From: Salticus scenicus
Taxonomy: Eukaryota; Arthropoda; Arachnida; Araneae; Salticidae
Direction of reading: 5' to 3'
Length of the DNA: 64,000 nucleotides
Assembly: GCA_963930645.1 (NCBI GenBank)
Contig: OZ005649.1
Location: 42,484,275 to 42,548,274, forward strand
Positions within the stretch are counted from its first letter, which is position 1. The number at the start of each line of letters is the position of its first letter. The position numbers and the translations under genes were made by a program. Shown one piece after another: positions 11,989-23,918 of the stretch. The notes under the pieces were generated by a model that saw only the letters and a list, made by a program, of their open reading frames with translations, made no database searches and was not told where the DNA came from.

Positions 11989-12330
11989 TAAGTATTATGA
12001 GTGAAACCAATGTTATTGCCGATATATACTATATATATAATACATTTGCGTGTGTTATCAATCAACATTGTGCGAACATACCTCTACAAAATTTTTGGTA
12101 CAATGCAAAAATTTTATATGTAAAAAAAATTAAGATACAGGGGACATTTTACAATTTTTTTGAATAGAATGTAAGAAAAATTAATATTGCAGATATTGAA
12201 ATTTATTACCTAAAAAATTTTATTTAATATTATAAAATTATGTACCTACATATGCAGTTTTTCGGTATTTGTCTAAGATAACTATTTGAAGAATAGCAGC
12301 AAAGTTTATGGTTTTCCGAACACTCAGTAC

Positions 12331-12374
<44 letters not shown>

Positions 12375-13490
12375 AACTATTGTTGAATTTTCTAAAAACT
12401 TTTAATCCCTTTTATTAATTAAAATTTGTTTGTTATTGACTGATGATTAATTTATTAAAATTGTGTGTTTCATAAAAAAAAAAAAAAAAAAAAAAAGAAA
12501 GATAGGTTTTGCATTTTATTTGTGTTTTTAAGTAAGCAATTTATTTTCTTTGTCAAAATACTTTTGATCGCTTCTATAGATAAATAAATAATTTTTTTTA
12601 ATGTACTTCTTTAAATATATTCAATTAGTTTATATTCAGTTAAAGGCTTTAATATTTAACAAATTCTCGCACAGTTCGCATAAATAGATTTCCCAGACTA
12701 ATTATGCAGTAGTAATGATGATACATTGTAAACTGCGGTGAAATGTGTTTATAATTTATGTTTTAATGTATAATTTAAATGTCAAACTTTTGTTTTGCAA
12801 GTCTGATTTTCGTAATGTTTAGAATCAAATTCTGCATTTAAATGATATAGAGCCTATATGTATGTATATTACCACTGACATTTAAAATGTAAAATTAAAC
12901 GCTAGTACAAAGTACGTAGTTTTAATACCCTATTGTCTTAAGTAAATACTTTTAAATAAAGAACATAATATTATATATATATTAAAATGAATTTTTACTA
13001 ATTGGCAACATTTATAATTTACTTTATAAAATTGTTAATTCAACCGCTTTTTTTTTACGCTACTATTTAAAAAAAAAAAATCCTTGTTACTTCGTTGTAA
13101 TTGCGTATTACAGAAATTTTCTCTTTAAGTAAAATGGTGTGAAAAGAAAAAAAAATAAATATAAATAAAAAAGGTTGTAACATTATGACGGAATAAATTA
13201 TAAATATCACCAGGTAAATATTCATTTTATTATATACATATTTTAATTGATCGTGATCAAAATAATCGCCCTTGATAACAAGAAAAAGAAAAGAAATTTT
13301 TTTTTTTTATGTAAAATATTTGACATAAATATTGTAAAATAATAGTATTGTAAATAAAAACAATATTTTGTTAAAGAAACTCCTTTCATACATTTATGTT
13401 AACATATATATTTAATGAAATTGCTCCGGAGAGTTATCAGACTAAATTAAAATTTTAGTATCTATGCTCTAACCATACACAGCACTGCAA
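11989..13490. other. Non-coding AT-rich DNA with simple repeats
   Basis: Holds an AT/GT compound microsatellite (12330-12372) and an A-run (12475-12496). No gene, terminus or longer repeat recognised. Confidence 0.55.
12330..12372. repeat. (AT)n-(GT)n compound microsatellite
   Basis: A short AT run continues directly into about sixteen GT units. Confidence 0.9.
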
Positions 13491-13651
13491 AATTTTTAAT
13501 TTGTTTCGCAACATTGTTAGTTCCTGCCTTTTTACCACGCTTCTTTATTTTCTAAGTAGCTTTCTCCAATATGTAACTGTAATTAATAGAAGAAAATTAC
13601 CAAAAACGTAGTGTGAAAAAAAGTTGGGTACTAACGATGGTACTCAATAAT
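13491..13651. mobile_element. F2-like MITE, strongly diverged
   Basis: Left arm TTTCGCAACATTGTTAGTTC with CTTTTTACCAC, and right arm GTGTGAAAAAAAG with GTACTAACGATGGTACTC, match the F2 pattern with many changes. It abuts the next element directly. Confidence 0.6.
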
Positions 13652-13655
13652 TTAA

Positions 13656-14513
13656 CCGTTTGCTCTCGAACGTCGCCTCTCAGGCGACATTCTATTCATT
13701 ACTTCAACTCAAACGTCGCTCGAGAGGCGCCATGACCAATTAAGTTACTATATATCTTATATCCACCAATGATGTTCTACAACTAAAAGTGCTTTAACAG
13801 GTGTAATACTTCGTTAAGAAAGAGACTCCACCTACAATTTTTAATAAGTGTCTTTGGGCGTTGCTTGCCTTGGCCATTGGTAAATGGCCGAGTATGCTTT
13901 ACAAAATATCACACAATGGAAAATTGTAAATCATAATATTCATCTATATAGTTTGTAATATGTAAATATGCATCAAATATAGAAATAAAATGTTTATATT
14001 TAAAATTCTTATGTTACATATTTCGCATTTTTCTATTAAAACTATTGTCGGATAGCTCATTACGCTTACTAAAAGAAGGTTCGAATGCAAAAGGTTAATT
14101 TTCCATCATATTTCAGGCCCGCACATTTGGAAAATACAAAGTTGTCGACATAAAAGAGGAAACTGACAAAAAAGAAGGCACGGCCTTCGTAAAAGGGGTA
14201 TAAACTTGCATTATACTAGCTTTTTGTTACGCGGCCAGCATAACATAAGAACAGCCAGATCTTATATTAGGCTAGATTAGATTTAGCTGGACTAGCTAAA
14301 AGGCGGAAACTACGATCCCTTCTGTACTTTTGAATAGATCTCTTACAAAATTCTAATTCAAGCCACGCCCTTTCAAGAAGCATTTTCTAGTACGAAAAAT
14401 TATTCCATCAATAGCGGAAAAATTAGGAAGTTTTATATGCGGATCACCAAATATCTGGAGAGCAGGTTCAAGTTGCTAGTTTGTCCGTGCGAAAAAGACT
14501 TCGAGAGCAAACA
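13656..14513. mobile_element. piggyBac-like non-autonomous element (CCGTTTGCTCTCGAA ends)
   Basis: Left end CCGTTTGCTCTCGAA follows TTAA (13652-13655). The right end TTCGAGAGCAAACAG is followed by TTAT, one base from TTAA. TTAA-type target sites are characteristic of piggyBac elements. GC-rich stretches near the left end repeat AACGTCGC twice. No transposase frame remains. Confidence 0.6.
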
Positions 14514-14674
14514 GTTATACTGGCGGCAGCTCTCAATATCACATTTGTCGTGTGTCAACAAGAGATAATTTAATTAATAAATAGTTAATAATAATAGTTA
14601 TAATTTTAATTATCGTTAGAATGTATTGGTAGCAGCGGAAATATTTTTAGATGTTACTGACACTTCCATACATC

Positions 14675-14845
14675 GCAATATTTATAATTTATTCCGGAAT
14701 ATTGTTAGTACTCGCCCTTTTTTCACACCACTGTTTTAAAGATCAGTTTTTATTTCATTGTAATTAGATATTGGTGAAAAATTCATTAAAGAAAAGATGC
14801 ATTTTAACAGTACTTCCGAATAAATTATAAAAGTAACTAGGTATG
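14675..14845. mobile_element. F2-like MITE, diverged copy
   Basis: Left arm AATTTATTCCGGAATATTGT with ACTCGCCC and TTTTTTCACACCACT. The right arm contains AACAGTACTTCCGAATAAAT. The right arm has lost its GC-rich segment. It is a decayed palindromic copy. Confidence 0.65.
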
Positions 14846-15089
14846 CACTGCATTTGCTATCGCATTAACCTATAGATTTCTGTACGAAAATAGTTGTAGC
14901 AGTAAAAGCAGAATTGTAATCCTTTTGTGTTACTGGTGTGCCATAAAATTACTTTACCGTAAGTTTACCCAAAATCAAGTTATGGTTAAAGAAAAAGAAA
15001 AATATTCTTTAAAAAATATGGTGGTGAAAAAGAAGTAGGTACAGTCGTCCCCTCTTAATCGGGTAACGGATAATCGAATACCCCGCTTA

Positions 15090-17881
15090 TCTGTATATAT
15101 ATATAAATTACGTGTCACGATGTTTGTCCGGGGTAAACTCCTAAACTAAGGAACCGATTTTAATGAAATTTTGCACACTGTGTGCAGTTTGGTCCAACTT
15201 GAGAGATAGGATAGTTTTTATCTCAATTTATTGTCACAATATTGTTTTATTGCAATTATTTGTCAATTATAGACCTTTATTAAAGTTGCTCCGAAATATC
15301 TGTGAGTTCCATTAATTTAATTGTTGCCAAAAAAAAAAAAAAAAAAAAACACGAGTTCATTTTCTTTCGACATAAAAATAAATACATTTAATCAAACGTG
15401 AACGTTAAAAATTATAAAAAGCTAAATTATGCATCTCACGAAAATTGACGTCATAATCAATTTAAAGATTTTATACACATTGATAAAGTGTTAATGTAGT
15501 TCTATCATTGATATAGTAATATATATAGATCTTTCATCCTCATGTTATCAAAGAAAGAAAGAAATATGAATTTGGAACTGTATCTGGAGTTTTTCATTCA
15601 CCTTTAGCAAATAAATTATTCATAAATTTTATTTGCTAAAATATTAGTATGTATTCCCGTGTGTATTCACTCGGGGAAAGACGGCCATATTTTGGTAAAA
15701 ACGTCGTCTTTAACCAAGTGAAAATGAATAACTTTTTTCTCCCCAATGATCGCTCTATTCTATATATGCTATACTATATCTATGAGTTCTATACGCAAGC
15801 GAAGTGTGACTCACTGACCGTCTGGGCAGCCAAGAAAAAGATTTCCTATGTTAATCGCCCATTGGATTTTTTGTAAAAAATTATTAAAAATCGAGGAAAT
15901 TTATTTCCCGATTTTAATCCTTATATTTGGGTATAGATATGTATTAGTTATCGCGTGCGTTAGATTGAGTTATTTTGCTGTCAAATTGACAAAATTTTTA
16001 TTTTAAATTTCAAAACTCTGTCACCCTTGGCTCTTTTTTTTTTTTTTTTTTTTATTTTATTTGGCGATCAAAAGCGTAACACGAAAATATACATGCCAGA
16101 TATATGTATTGTACGAAATGTAATATGTATTATTCATTGTACGTATGTATGACATGTAATATGTATTGTACGAAATATTGTTTCACATTATTCATTACTC
16201 TTTTAATATAAGTTGTTAAAATAACCATGATTTTTGAAAGGAATTAAATATTTTCGCCTGATAATTTGGCGATATTCTTTTTTTTTCGATAAGGATGACA
16301 GAAATGAAATCTATTCCGCTGCAACATATTAGTATCTTACATCAGATATTTTATTTAGACATTTGAAAACAAATTTGACTTCAAACTATGATAGGATATT
16401 TATCATTTTCCTTTTAATTAGTATATTATTAGTATATTAAAATTTAAAAGCATGGCATATAAAAAGTTTTTTTTTTTTTTTTTTATCTTATAATTATTCT
16501 TATCTTAATCCTCAATGTTTCCCATCTTTATTAACTTGAATTTACTATAAAAATTTTAACATACTCAAAGCCTTCTCATCACTTCGTTAAAGTACACTAA
16601 ACTTTTCCAAAATATTTTTCTATTTAAATGATACATGTATTTACTTTAAATGTCCAATATTTCATAAGATGTCCTATTTTAAAGTTTTAAAATATTTATC
16701 AAATTTACTTATTTTTCTGGTTTAGCCATATTGTTTTCCTTTTTATGACTACAGCTGTTGCTCTCTTTAAAACAGTTAAAATGATGAGGTCATTTTATAG
16801 TAAAATTATCCAATATAGCATATATTATATTTCACTCCTCCATAAAAATTGATTTTAAAATCGTCTGCTTCTTTTATACTTTTATTTTAATCCGCGTTTG
16901 TAATGATCGATAGATGGCGCTTTTTCAGCTTTTGTTGTTAGTAAATATAATAGCCATGTGTATTTATTATTGTTCTAATTGTGTTACTATTTAATGTTCG
17001 TGCTATAATTTCTCCGCCATTACATCATGGAAAATTGATTGCTTTTGGAAAAAATATTTCAGTTTATTCAAAGTTCGATCGGAAGTAGATTTTTAACTGA
17101 AGCTGAACAAATATTAGTTTCAAATCATCTGGTTAATTCTTTACTTCCATTAGCCGAAGCAACTGAAATTTTATATTTGTCATTTGGAAATAAATGGAAA
17201 CTCAATTCTGGATTTCTTGATTCTTTGGAGTGACACTGTGGCACACAACAGTATGTGTTATCTTTTTTACCGGATTTATTCATTTTTATTCAATAAATAT
17301 ATGTGAAACTAAACATCGGAAAGCAATGGCGTCTCGATGGAAGCCGAAAGCTATGCATGTTAAATGTAATTTCACATTAGACCACCAGAGGGCGAGCATT
17401 TCATTACAATCGCGGATAGAATTTTAATAAAAATAAAATTACATATTAGTCTTTTTAGCATTTTAATCCAAAATAGCTTTAGACATTATATTTCCCTCAT
17501 CCATAAAAATTGATTTTTAAAATCGTCTGCTTCTTTTATACTTTTATTTTAATAGAATTTTAATGGAATTTAATTTACATATTAGTCATTTTAGCAATTT
17601 TATCCTAAGTAGCATTAGAAATAATATATATCACTTCTCCATTAAAACTTATAGGACCCTACAATAAAATTAATTTGTACTTAATATCAACACTACGAAA
17701 ATTTTTATCAATCGTTTCCAAATTTTGACCTAAGGTTCAAATCTCAATCCTGTGGGTTTTTACATCGGCTACAACGTTTTCGTCTTTATTCGTAAATAAT
17801 AATTTGACAGTATTAAATAGTTTACTGCCATATAATTCAAAGTACAACTTAGTCACGGCAACGCGTGGCCGGGTCTGCTAG
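15090..17881 (+). mobile_element. Helitron A, non-autonomous
   Basis: The 5' end TCTGTATATATATATAAATT follows A (15089), then continues with CGTGTCACGATGTTTGTCCG and a block containing GAACCGATTTTAATGAAAT, a combination I recognise from arthropod Helitron 5' ends. The 3' end is GGCCGGGTCTGCTAG, with the obligatory CTAG at 17878-17881 and a GC-rich hairpin region (CACGGCAACGCGTGG) just before it. No Rep/helicase is encoded. A direct repeat of about 53 bp (CCATAAAAATTGATTT ... TTTTATACTTTTATTTTAAT) occurs at about 16840 and 17500. Short frames within it resemble no known family. Confidence 0.85.
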
Positions 17882-18059
17882 TCTATATATATAAAAGAGT
17901 AAACTCACTGATTCACTGATTCACTGATTCACTGACTCAACACGGTTGTGGCGATCCTATGGGAGACAGAGTCACAATTTTTGGTGAGCAGGTTGATTTT
18001 AGGACCCTGACGCTCACTAAGACGGGATTTTGCGAAATACCCCCCCCCGTTCCCCCCGG

Positions 18060-18745
18060 GGGGGCAGAAGGCAAAAACCACCTTTATAAGCATAACTCGG
18101 CTCCAAATTGCTTCACGATGAAAAAATTGCAGATGGGGAGACTAGACTTAAGTACAAAAAAATCATTTTCTGCGATTTTGGAATTTTGGATTTTTAAGGG
18201 GGGTAGGGGGTAAAAATGAGATTTTCGGGGGCGCATAAGGCAAAAATACATTTATAAGTATAACTCAGCACCAAATTACTACATAGTGAAGAAATTGCAG
18301 ATGGGGAGACTAGACTTGAATACGAAAAAATCACTTTCTGCGATTTTGGAATTTTGGATTTTTAAGGGGGGAAAAGGGGTGAAAATAATTTTCGGAGGCG
18401 CAGGAGGCAAAAACACCTTTATAAGCATAACTCGGTTCCAAATTACTTCATGATGAAAAAATTGCAGATGGGGAGACTAGACTTAAGTACAAAAAAATAA
18501 TTTTCTGCGATTTTGGAATTTTGGATTTTTAAGGGGGATAGGGGTAAAAATGAGATTTTCGGGGGCGCATAAGGTAAAGACACATTTATAAATATAACTC
18601 GGCAGCAAATTACTTCACAGTGAAGAAATTGCAGATGGGGAGACTAGACTTGAATACGAAAAAATTATTTCCTGCGATTTTGAATTTTTAACGGGAGAAG
18701 GGGTATAGATGATTTTCGGAGGCAAATTTAGAAAAATACAGATTT
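18060..18745 (+). repeat. 167-bp tandem array in the Helitron B 5' region
   Basis: Four diverged units are marked by CTTTATAAGCATAACTCGG-type words at about 18079, 18247, 18413 and 18581, spaced 166-168 bp. Each also contains GCAGATGGGGAGACTAGACT and TGCGATTTTGGAATTTTGGA. The frame crossing the first unit is a by-product and not a gene. Confidence 0.85.
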
Positions 18746-19512
18746 TCGAGTAAAAATGTACCAGTAATAACTCAAAGATGTAAAAAAAAAAAAAAAAAAA
18801 AAGCCAAGCGTCTTCTTGAAAATATTTACAAAAACTCATTTTTTGATTTTTTCCGATTTTTTTTTTTTTTTTTTGGGGGGGGGGGCTACGAGGAGAGAAA
18901 TTCGAGTCCTCTTTTTAGCACTAAATTCGTCTGGAGAAATCTACATAAACTTTAGTGTGTGGTTTATTTATGTGTGTCCAACACCCATTGTAATGGGATT
19001 TTGCGAAAGTCCCCATGAATGATATTTAAATGAATTTTCAAATGAATTGAATCAGTATTTATTTTTTACATCACATTATAAATGACAACTTATTAAAAAA
19101 AAAAAAAGAAAAAAAAATTACATTGAAATCGCTCTAGACCTCGCTTTGTGTACTCACTGCCTACGACAGCTCTCTTTTTCCGCCCGTACTGCATCGGGTC
19201 CAGGTTCCCACTGTCTGAAGAAAGGTCTTTACCGGGCACTTCAATCTGCGTATTTATCAATGACATGCGTATATTCTGTTATAACTACGATTTTAAATAT
19301 GACTGTATCTCAGCATCTATTATATATTTTAGTTTTTGAACCATGTGCTTTATAACCCCCGTTATTTACACTATATTACGATTTGATTCCAACCAGTATA
19401 ACAAAATATAATCAAAAGTAGACTTTCTTTTAAAAGGAATTAAATACTTGAAAAACAAATAAATTTTAATCAGTTTAATTCTTTCAACTATGTACAATCA
19501 TGCCTTTCCCCA

Positions 19513-19516
<4 letters not shown>

Positions 19517-19548
<32 letters not shown>
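19517..19548. repeat. (AT)n microsatellite
   Basis: Uninterrupted AT run. Confidence 0.9.
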
Positions 19549-19550
<2 letters not shown>

Positions 19551-19666
19551 GATTTGTACTTTAAAGGAATTAATTTAAAATGAAAAATAAAAAGTTGTTA
19601 GACTATAAGAATTATACATAAACATAACAATTTATTTCTATTGAATTATCATTTAATTTTTAATAA

Positions 19667-19669
<3 letters not shown>

Positions 19670-19705
<36 letters not shown>
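19670..19705. repeat. (AAT)n microsatellite
   Basis: About twelve AAT units. Confidence 0.9.
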
Positions 19706-19708
<3 letters not shown>

Positions 19709-20212
19709 GATTTCGCCTTCAAATGAATGTATTACATGAAAAATAAATTGCTAATAGCCGTTGCTAAGATACGCAGACGATTTCAACAGAAGAATAAATT
19801 CATGAAAATTGAAACATAAAAGTCAATATTTAAAACTGAAAAAAAAAAAAAAAAAAAAAATTAAAAAATTCAGATTTGAAATTCGAAAAAAAAAAAACTC
19901 GATGAGGTGCACACTTACAGGGTCTCAGGCCCCTATCTACCAAATTTTGTAGCTCTGCGATCTTCTTTTGATTATACTTATTATGATTGCGTTTTTTGCG
20001 TTCTTAAATATTGTCCATTTAAAAATATTATTTTTTATCTTCGCGTATTTTACATCAATATCGTATCGTTTACACAAAAAATAATCGTAACTGATCCACG
20101 TAAGAGAAATATTATATAGATAATTTAAATGAATATGTTGTTTTTTTCAAAACAGTAATATGAATTCTGAATTACAAATAACGATGTAACTACTATGAAA
20201 AGAATATGAAGT

Positions 20213-21232
20213 TTTAAGGTTGTGTGTTTTTAGATTTATTTGATGTTATATATTGATTTAATGTTATTGTGGTGATACATTTAAAAGTGTTTACGGCAAC
20301 GATCAAAAGATTGTTCTTAAAAACTTTCCAAGAATAATCATTTAAGACTCTTATTCAAGTATTTATTTGTTACAGTTACAAAATTTATAACTGAATCGAA
20401 GATATATTTGATGTTATATATTGATTTGATGTTATTGTAGTGACATATTTGAAAGTGTTTACGGTAGCAATCATAAGATTGTTCATAAAAACTTTCCAAG
20501 AATCATCATTTAATATTCTTATTGAAGTATTTATTTGATTAGTGATACAAAATTTATAATGGAATCGAAGATTCATTTGATGTTATATATTGATTTGATG
20601 TTATTGTAGTGATATATTTAAAAGTGTTTACGGTAACAATCATAAGATTGTTCATAAAAACTTTCCAAGAATCGTCATTTAAGATTCTTATTTAAGTATT
20701 TATTTGTTATTGATTCAAAATTTATAATGGAATAGAAGATTCATTTGATGTTATATATTGATTTGATGTTATTGTAGTGATATATTTAAAAGTGTTTACG
20801 GTAACAATCATAAGATTGTTCATAAAAACTTTCCAAGAATCGTCATTTAAGATTCTTATTTAAGTATTTATTTGTTATAGATACAAAATTTATAATGGAA
20901 TCGAAGATTCATTTGATGTTATATATTGATTTGATGTTATTGTAGTGATGTATTTAAAAGTGTTTACGGTAACAATCATAAGATTGTTCATAAAAACTTT
21001 CCAAGAATCATCATTTAAGATTCTTATTTAAGTATTTATTTGTTATAGATACAAAATTTATAATGGAATAGAAGATTTATTTGATGTTATATACTGATTT
21101 GATGTTATTGTAGTGATATATTTAAAAGTTTTTACGGCAGCGATCATAAGATTGTTCATAAAAACTTTCCAAGAATCATCATATTTAAGATTCTTATTGA
21201 AGTATTTATTTGCTTGAGATACAAAATTTATA
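20213..21232 (+). repeat. 168-bp tandem array leading into the Helitron gene
   Basis: Six units are marked by TGATGTTATATATTGATTTG-type words at 20241, 20409, 20578, 20746, 20914 and 21082, spaced 168-169 bp. Each unit contains GTGTTTACGG, AAGATTGTTCATAAAAACTT and TCCAAGAATC. From the second unit boundary on, each ends AAATTTATAATGGAAT(C/A)G. The last such word, at 21233, is the start codon of the Helitron gene, so the array runs directly into the coding sequence. Reverse-strand frames within the array are shadows. Confidence 0.92.
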
Positions 21233-23202
21233 ATGGAATCGATAGTGAATCTAAATGTCAATGGCGTAGTGCAGCCGCATTCTAAACTTATGATGAGAGG
21301 GGATGGAGCGTGTCTATTTTACAGTATTGCAAGATTGGTGTATGGCACAGAAACACTCGGTCCGGAAGTGAGAGAAGAAATTGTAACTCATGTAATAGAA
21401 AATTTTGAGAGATACGCGGCTTATTCAGATTACTGTATAGATGTATATGCCCAAGTTATGTCAAAACCGCACGAATATGGCACAGAATTAGAAATTAAAG
21501 CAGCTGCCGATTTGTACAATTTTAAATTTGAAGTTTACGAAAATGAAAGATTAATAACTCAGTATGGTGAAGATTTTGAAAATATTGGGAGAATGATCTT
21601 TTCAGGCTCCAGGTATGAAGGTCATTTTGACTGCTTATTTCCTGTTGAGATGCAATCGAATGCCGAAGCCACAAACAGTTTAAAAAGAAAATGTAGAAAA
21701 CGATTCAATAATGCGAAAAGAAGAAAACGACAGCAAATCTCTACAAAAAACTATGTAAAAAATAACCCGGATGTCCACAGAAGAGCAGTTGCAAAATATT
21801 CAAAAGAAAATCCTGACGTCAACAAAAGAGCAGTTGAAAAATATTTGCAAAAAAATCCAGACGTCCACAGAAGAGCAGTTTCAAAATATTCGCAAGAAAA
21901 TCCTGACGTCAACAAAACAGCAGTTGTAAAATATTTGCAAAAAAATCCAGACGTCCACAGAAGAGCAGTTTCAAAATATTCTCAAGAAAATCTTGACGTA
22001 AACAAAACTGCAGTTGTAAAATATTTGCAAAAAAATCCAGACGTCCACAGAAGAGCAGTTTCAAAATATTCAAAAGAAAACCCAATTGTCAACAGAAAAG
22101 CGGTGGCGAAATATTCTGAAATTAAACAGAAGTGCTTTTCAAAAATAAATTCAGCATTATGTTACTCTCCAAATATTCCATATGAGTTGGATGCATGCGT
22201 CAACGTTGGAGAGATGACTAACATATGCAAATGGTGCAATGCTTTGAAGTGGAATGACGGAAGCACTGGGCTTTGTTGCAACAATGGAAAAGTAGCGTTG
22301 ACACATTTTCAACAACCACCCGAACCATTATATAGCCTTTTGAGAAATGAGCATCCAGACTCATCTCATTTTCTGAAGCACATTAGACGGTATAACAGCT
22401 GTTTCCAGATGACGTCCTTCGGAGGGAAAGAGATAGTGGAGGGCCATTTTATGCCGTCTTTCAAAATACAAGGACAAGTGTACCATCTCATTGGTTCTCT
22501 ATTGCCACAACCAGAAGCTCAGCCAAAATTCTTGCAAATCTATTTTGTCGGAGATGATGACAAGGAAGCTGATCTCAGGCATGAGGCTGTTTCTTCTTTG
22601 AAAAAGAGTTTAATTATACAGTTGCAAGGTATGTTGCACACCAAAAATGAGTATGTGAAATTCTTAAAGGAAGCTATTCAAGTTGTTCCAGAAGATAAAG
22701 AATTTAATATAATAATTAATTCAGAAAAAAAACCAAGCAAAGAACACAAAGGAAAATTCAATGCTCCTACAGTTGACGAAGTAGCTGCAGTTATTGTTGG
22801 AGATATTCATGAGGATAGAGATATCATTTTGAGAGGTAGAGACAACAGATTGCAGAGAATATCAACTTTACACTGTGCTTATGACACGCTGCAGTATCCA
22901 CTGATGTTTGCTCATGGAGAAGATGGCTACACAATCGATGTTCACCAAATAGATCCACAAAGCAGACAACCTCTGAAGAAAACTGTCTCTTCTGCACAGT
23001 TTTATACCTATCGAATGATGCAATGGAAGGGAGTTGAAAATCATCTATTATATTTCAGAAATTTATTTAACCAATACTTAGTTGATATGTATGCCAAGAT
23101 TGAAGGAGAACGATTACAATACATAAGAAAATATCAGAAGAAATTGAGAGTGGAAAACTATGTAAATCTCCAAGATGCTATTAAGAAGTCTGATGCAGAT
23201 GC
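21233..23202 (+). pseudogene. Helitron Rep/helicase protein, N-terminal part: OTU domain, 15-residue repeats, Helitron N-terminal region
   Basis: This is the first 656 or so codons of the Helitron replicase. Residues about 15-138 form an OTU-type cysteine protease domain: RGDGACLFYSIA carries the Asp-Gly-x-Cys box (Cys27) and YEGHFDCLF the catalytic-type His131. A Lys/Arg-rich linker (150-170) leads into eight 15-residue repeats of the form NPDVHRRAVAKYSKE (about 176-295). Next come a Cys cluster (CKWC at 333-336, LCCNNGKV at 347-354) and HIRRYNSCFQMTSFGG, which are typical of Helitron replicases before the nuclease domain. Rolling-circle transposition is the family role; the OTU domain's job in Helitrons is unknown. 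The start is chosen because the ATG lies at the array/gene border and the OTU domain follows. The frame is cut at 23203 by the BEL LTR; the last few residues before the stop at 23227 come from the LTR. Confidence 0.9.
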
Positions 23203-23767
23203 TGTTGGAACTAAAAGAAAACTTTAATATTAATTTAATTTTTACCCGCGTTAAAATTCAGAATTTTATTATTCCAACAAGTAAAACTCGGTCGCCTATC
23301 AGTCGACTATAGCAGGCTCTTTGAAAACTTGAAACTTATTTATATTTCAAAGAATATATACATTTTATTTTACTTTTATTTTTCTAGTGGAGAAATTATT
23401 CCAGTAAACCAAAATATCCATACAAAAGGTTCTTACCTTGACCAGAGATGTGGACGGCAGCGGAGAAAATATCACTTTTTAGACACAAAGAAATTCACTA
23501 TCTTGACATTTCACATTTTTTAATCCGTTCAGACACACAAAAAACTATTTACACTTTTTACATAATTTAAACATAAATTGGTTTATGACCTATTTTTTGG
23601 CCCGTTATTTCTTCTGAAAAACTACATCATAAAATTTCACAAGTGACATTCAAATCAAAAAACTCACTTCACTACCCATTTTTTTACATCTTACATTTTC
23701 ATTTTTTCAGAAGCAAAAGCGCCCTCTATTGTGGACTTTTTGAAATAATTTTACCTTTTTCTCAACA
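23203..23767 (-). repeat. BEL/Pao 3' LTR
   Basis: This 565-bp repeat starts TGTTGGAACT and ends TTCTCAACA on the plus strand. It matches 30223-30787 with about four substitutions (visible near 23259, 23271, 23480 and 23761). The element reads on the minus strand, so this is its downstream LTR. Short frames in it are not genes. Confidence 0.97.
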
Positions 23768-23778
23768 CTCCCACCTTG
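23768..23778 (-). other. Polypurine tract of the BEL/Pao element
   Basis: On the minus strand AAGGTGGGAG directly precedes the TG of the 3' LTR, the position of the second-strand primer in LTR retrotransposons. Confidence 0.75.
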
Positions 23779-23918
23779 ATTCATCGGCAGGTGAATCAAC
23801 TAAAATGAAAAAAATAGTTATACATGAAAACATATAGATATATGGAAAAAAGAACACAAATGCAATTAATTAAAATATAAAAAGTTTGACAGAAGTGAAT
23901 GTTCAAAGTTTTTTAGTC

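Larger units (their letters stand above)
18746..20212. other. Helitron B interior without a recognised gene
   Basis: Holds A/T runs (18781-18801, 18859-18873, 19100-19120, 19841-19860), an AT microsatellite (19517-19548) and an AAT microsatellite (19670-19705). A GC-richer patch at 19140-19250 (containing CGGGTCCAGGTTCCCACTG) and another at 19900-19980 are not assignable to a family by eye. Confidence 0.5.

Noticed and set aside
17039..17427. Two consecutive small frames in Helitron A, considered as captured host exons
   Set aside because: No recognisable domain and no splice-site logic; the region is bracketed by a non-coding direct repeat.
19140..19260. GC-richer patch considered as a tRNA- or 5S-derived SINE
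   Set aside because: No A-box/B-box pair and no cloverleaf could be drawn; the origin is left open.
23329..23837. Short plus-strand frames in the left LTR (with twins at 30349-30878)
   Set aside because: They lie wholly or mostly within the LTRs, have Phe/Tyr-rich low-complexity translations and are duplicated only because the LTR is.
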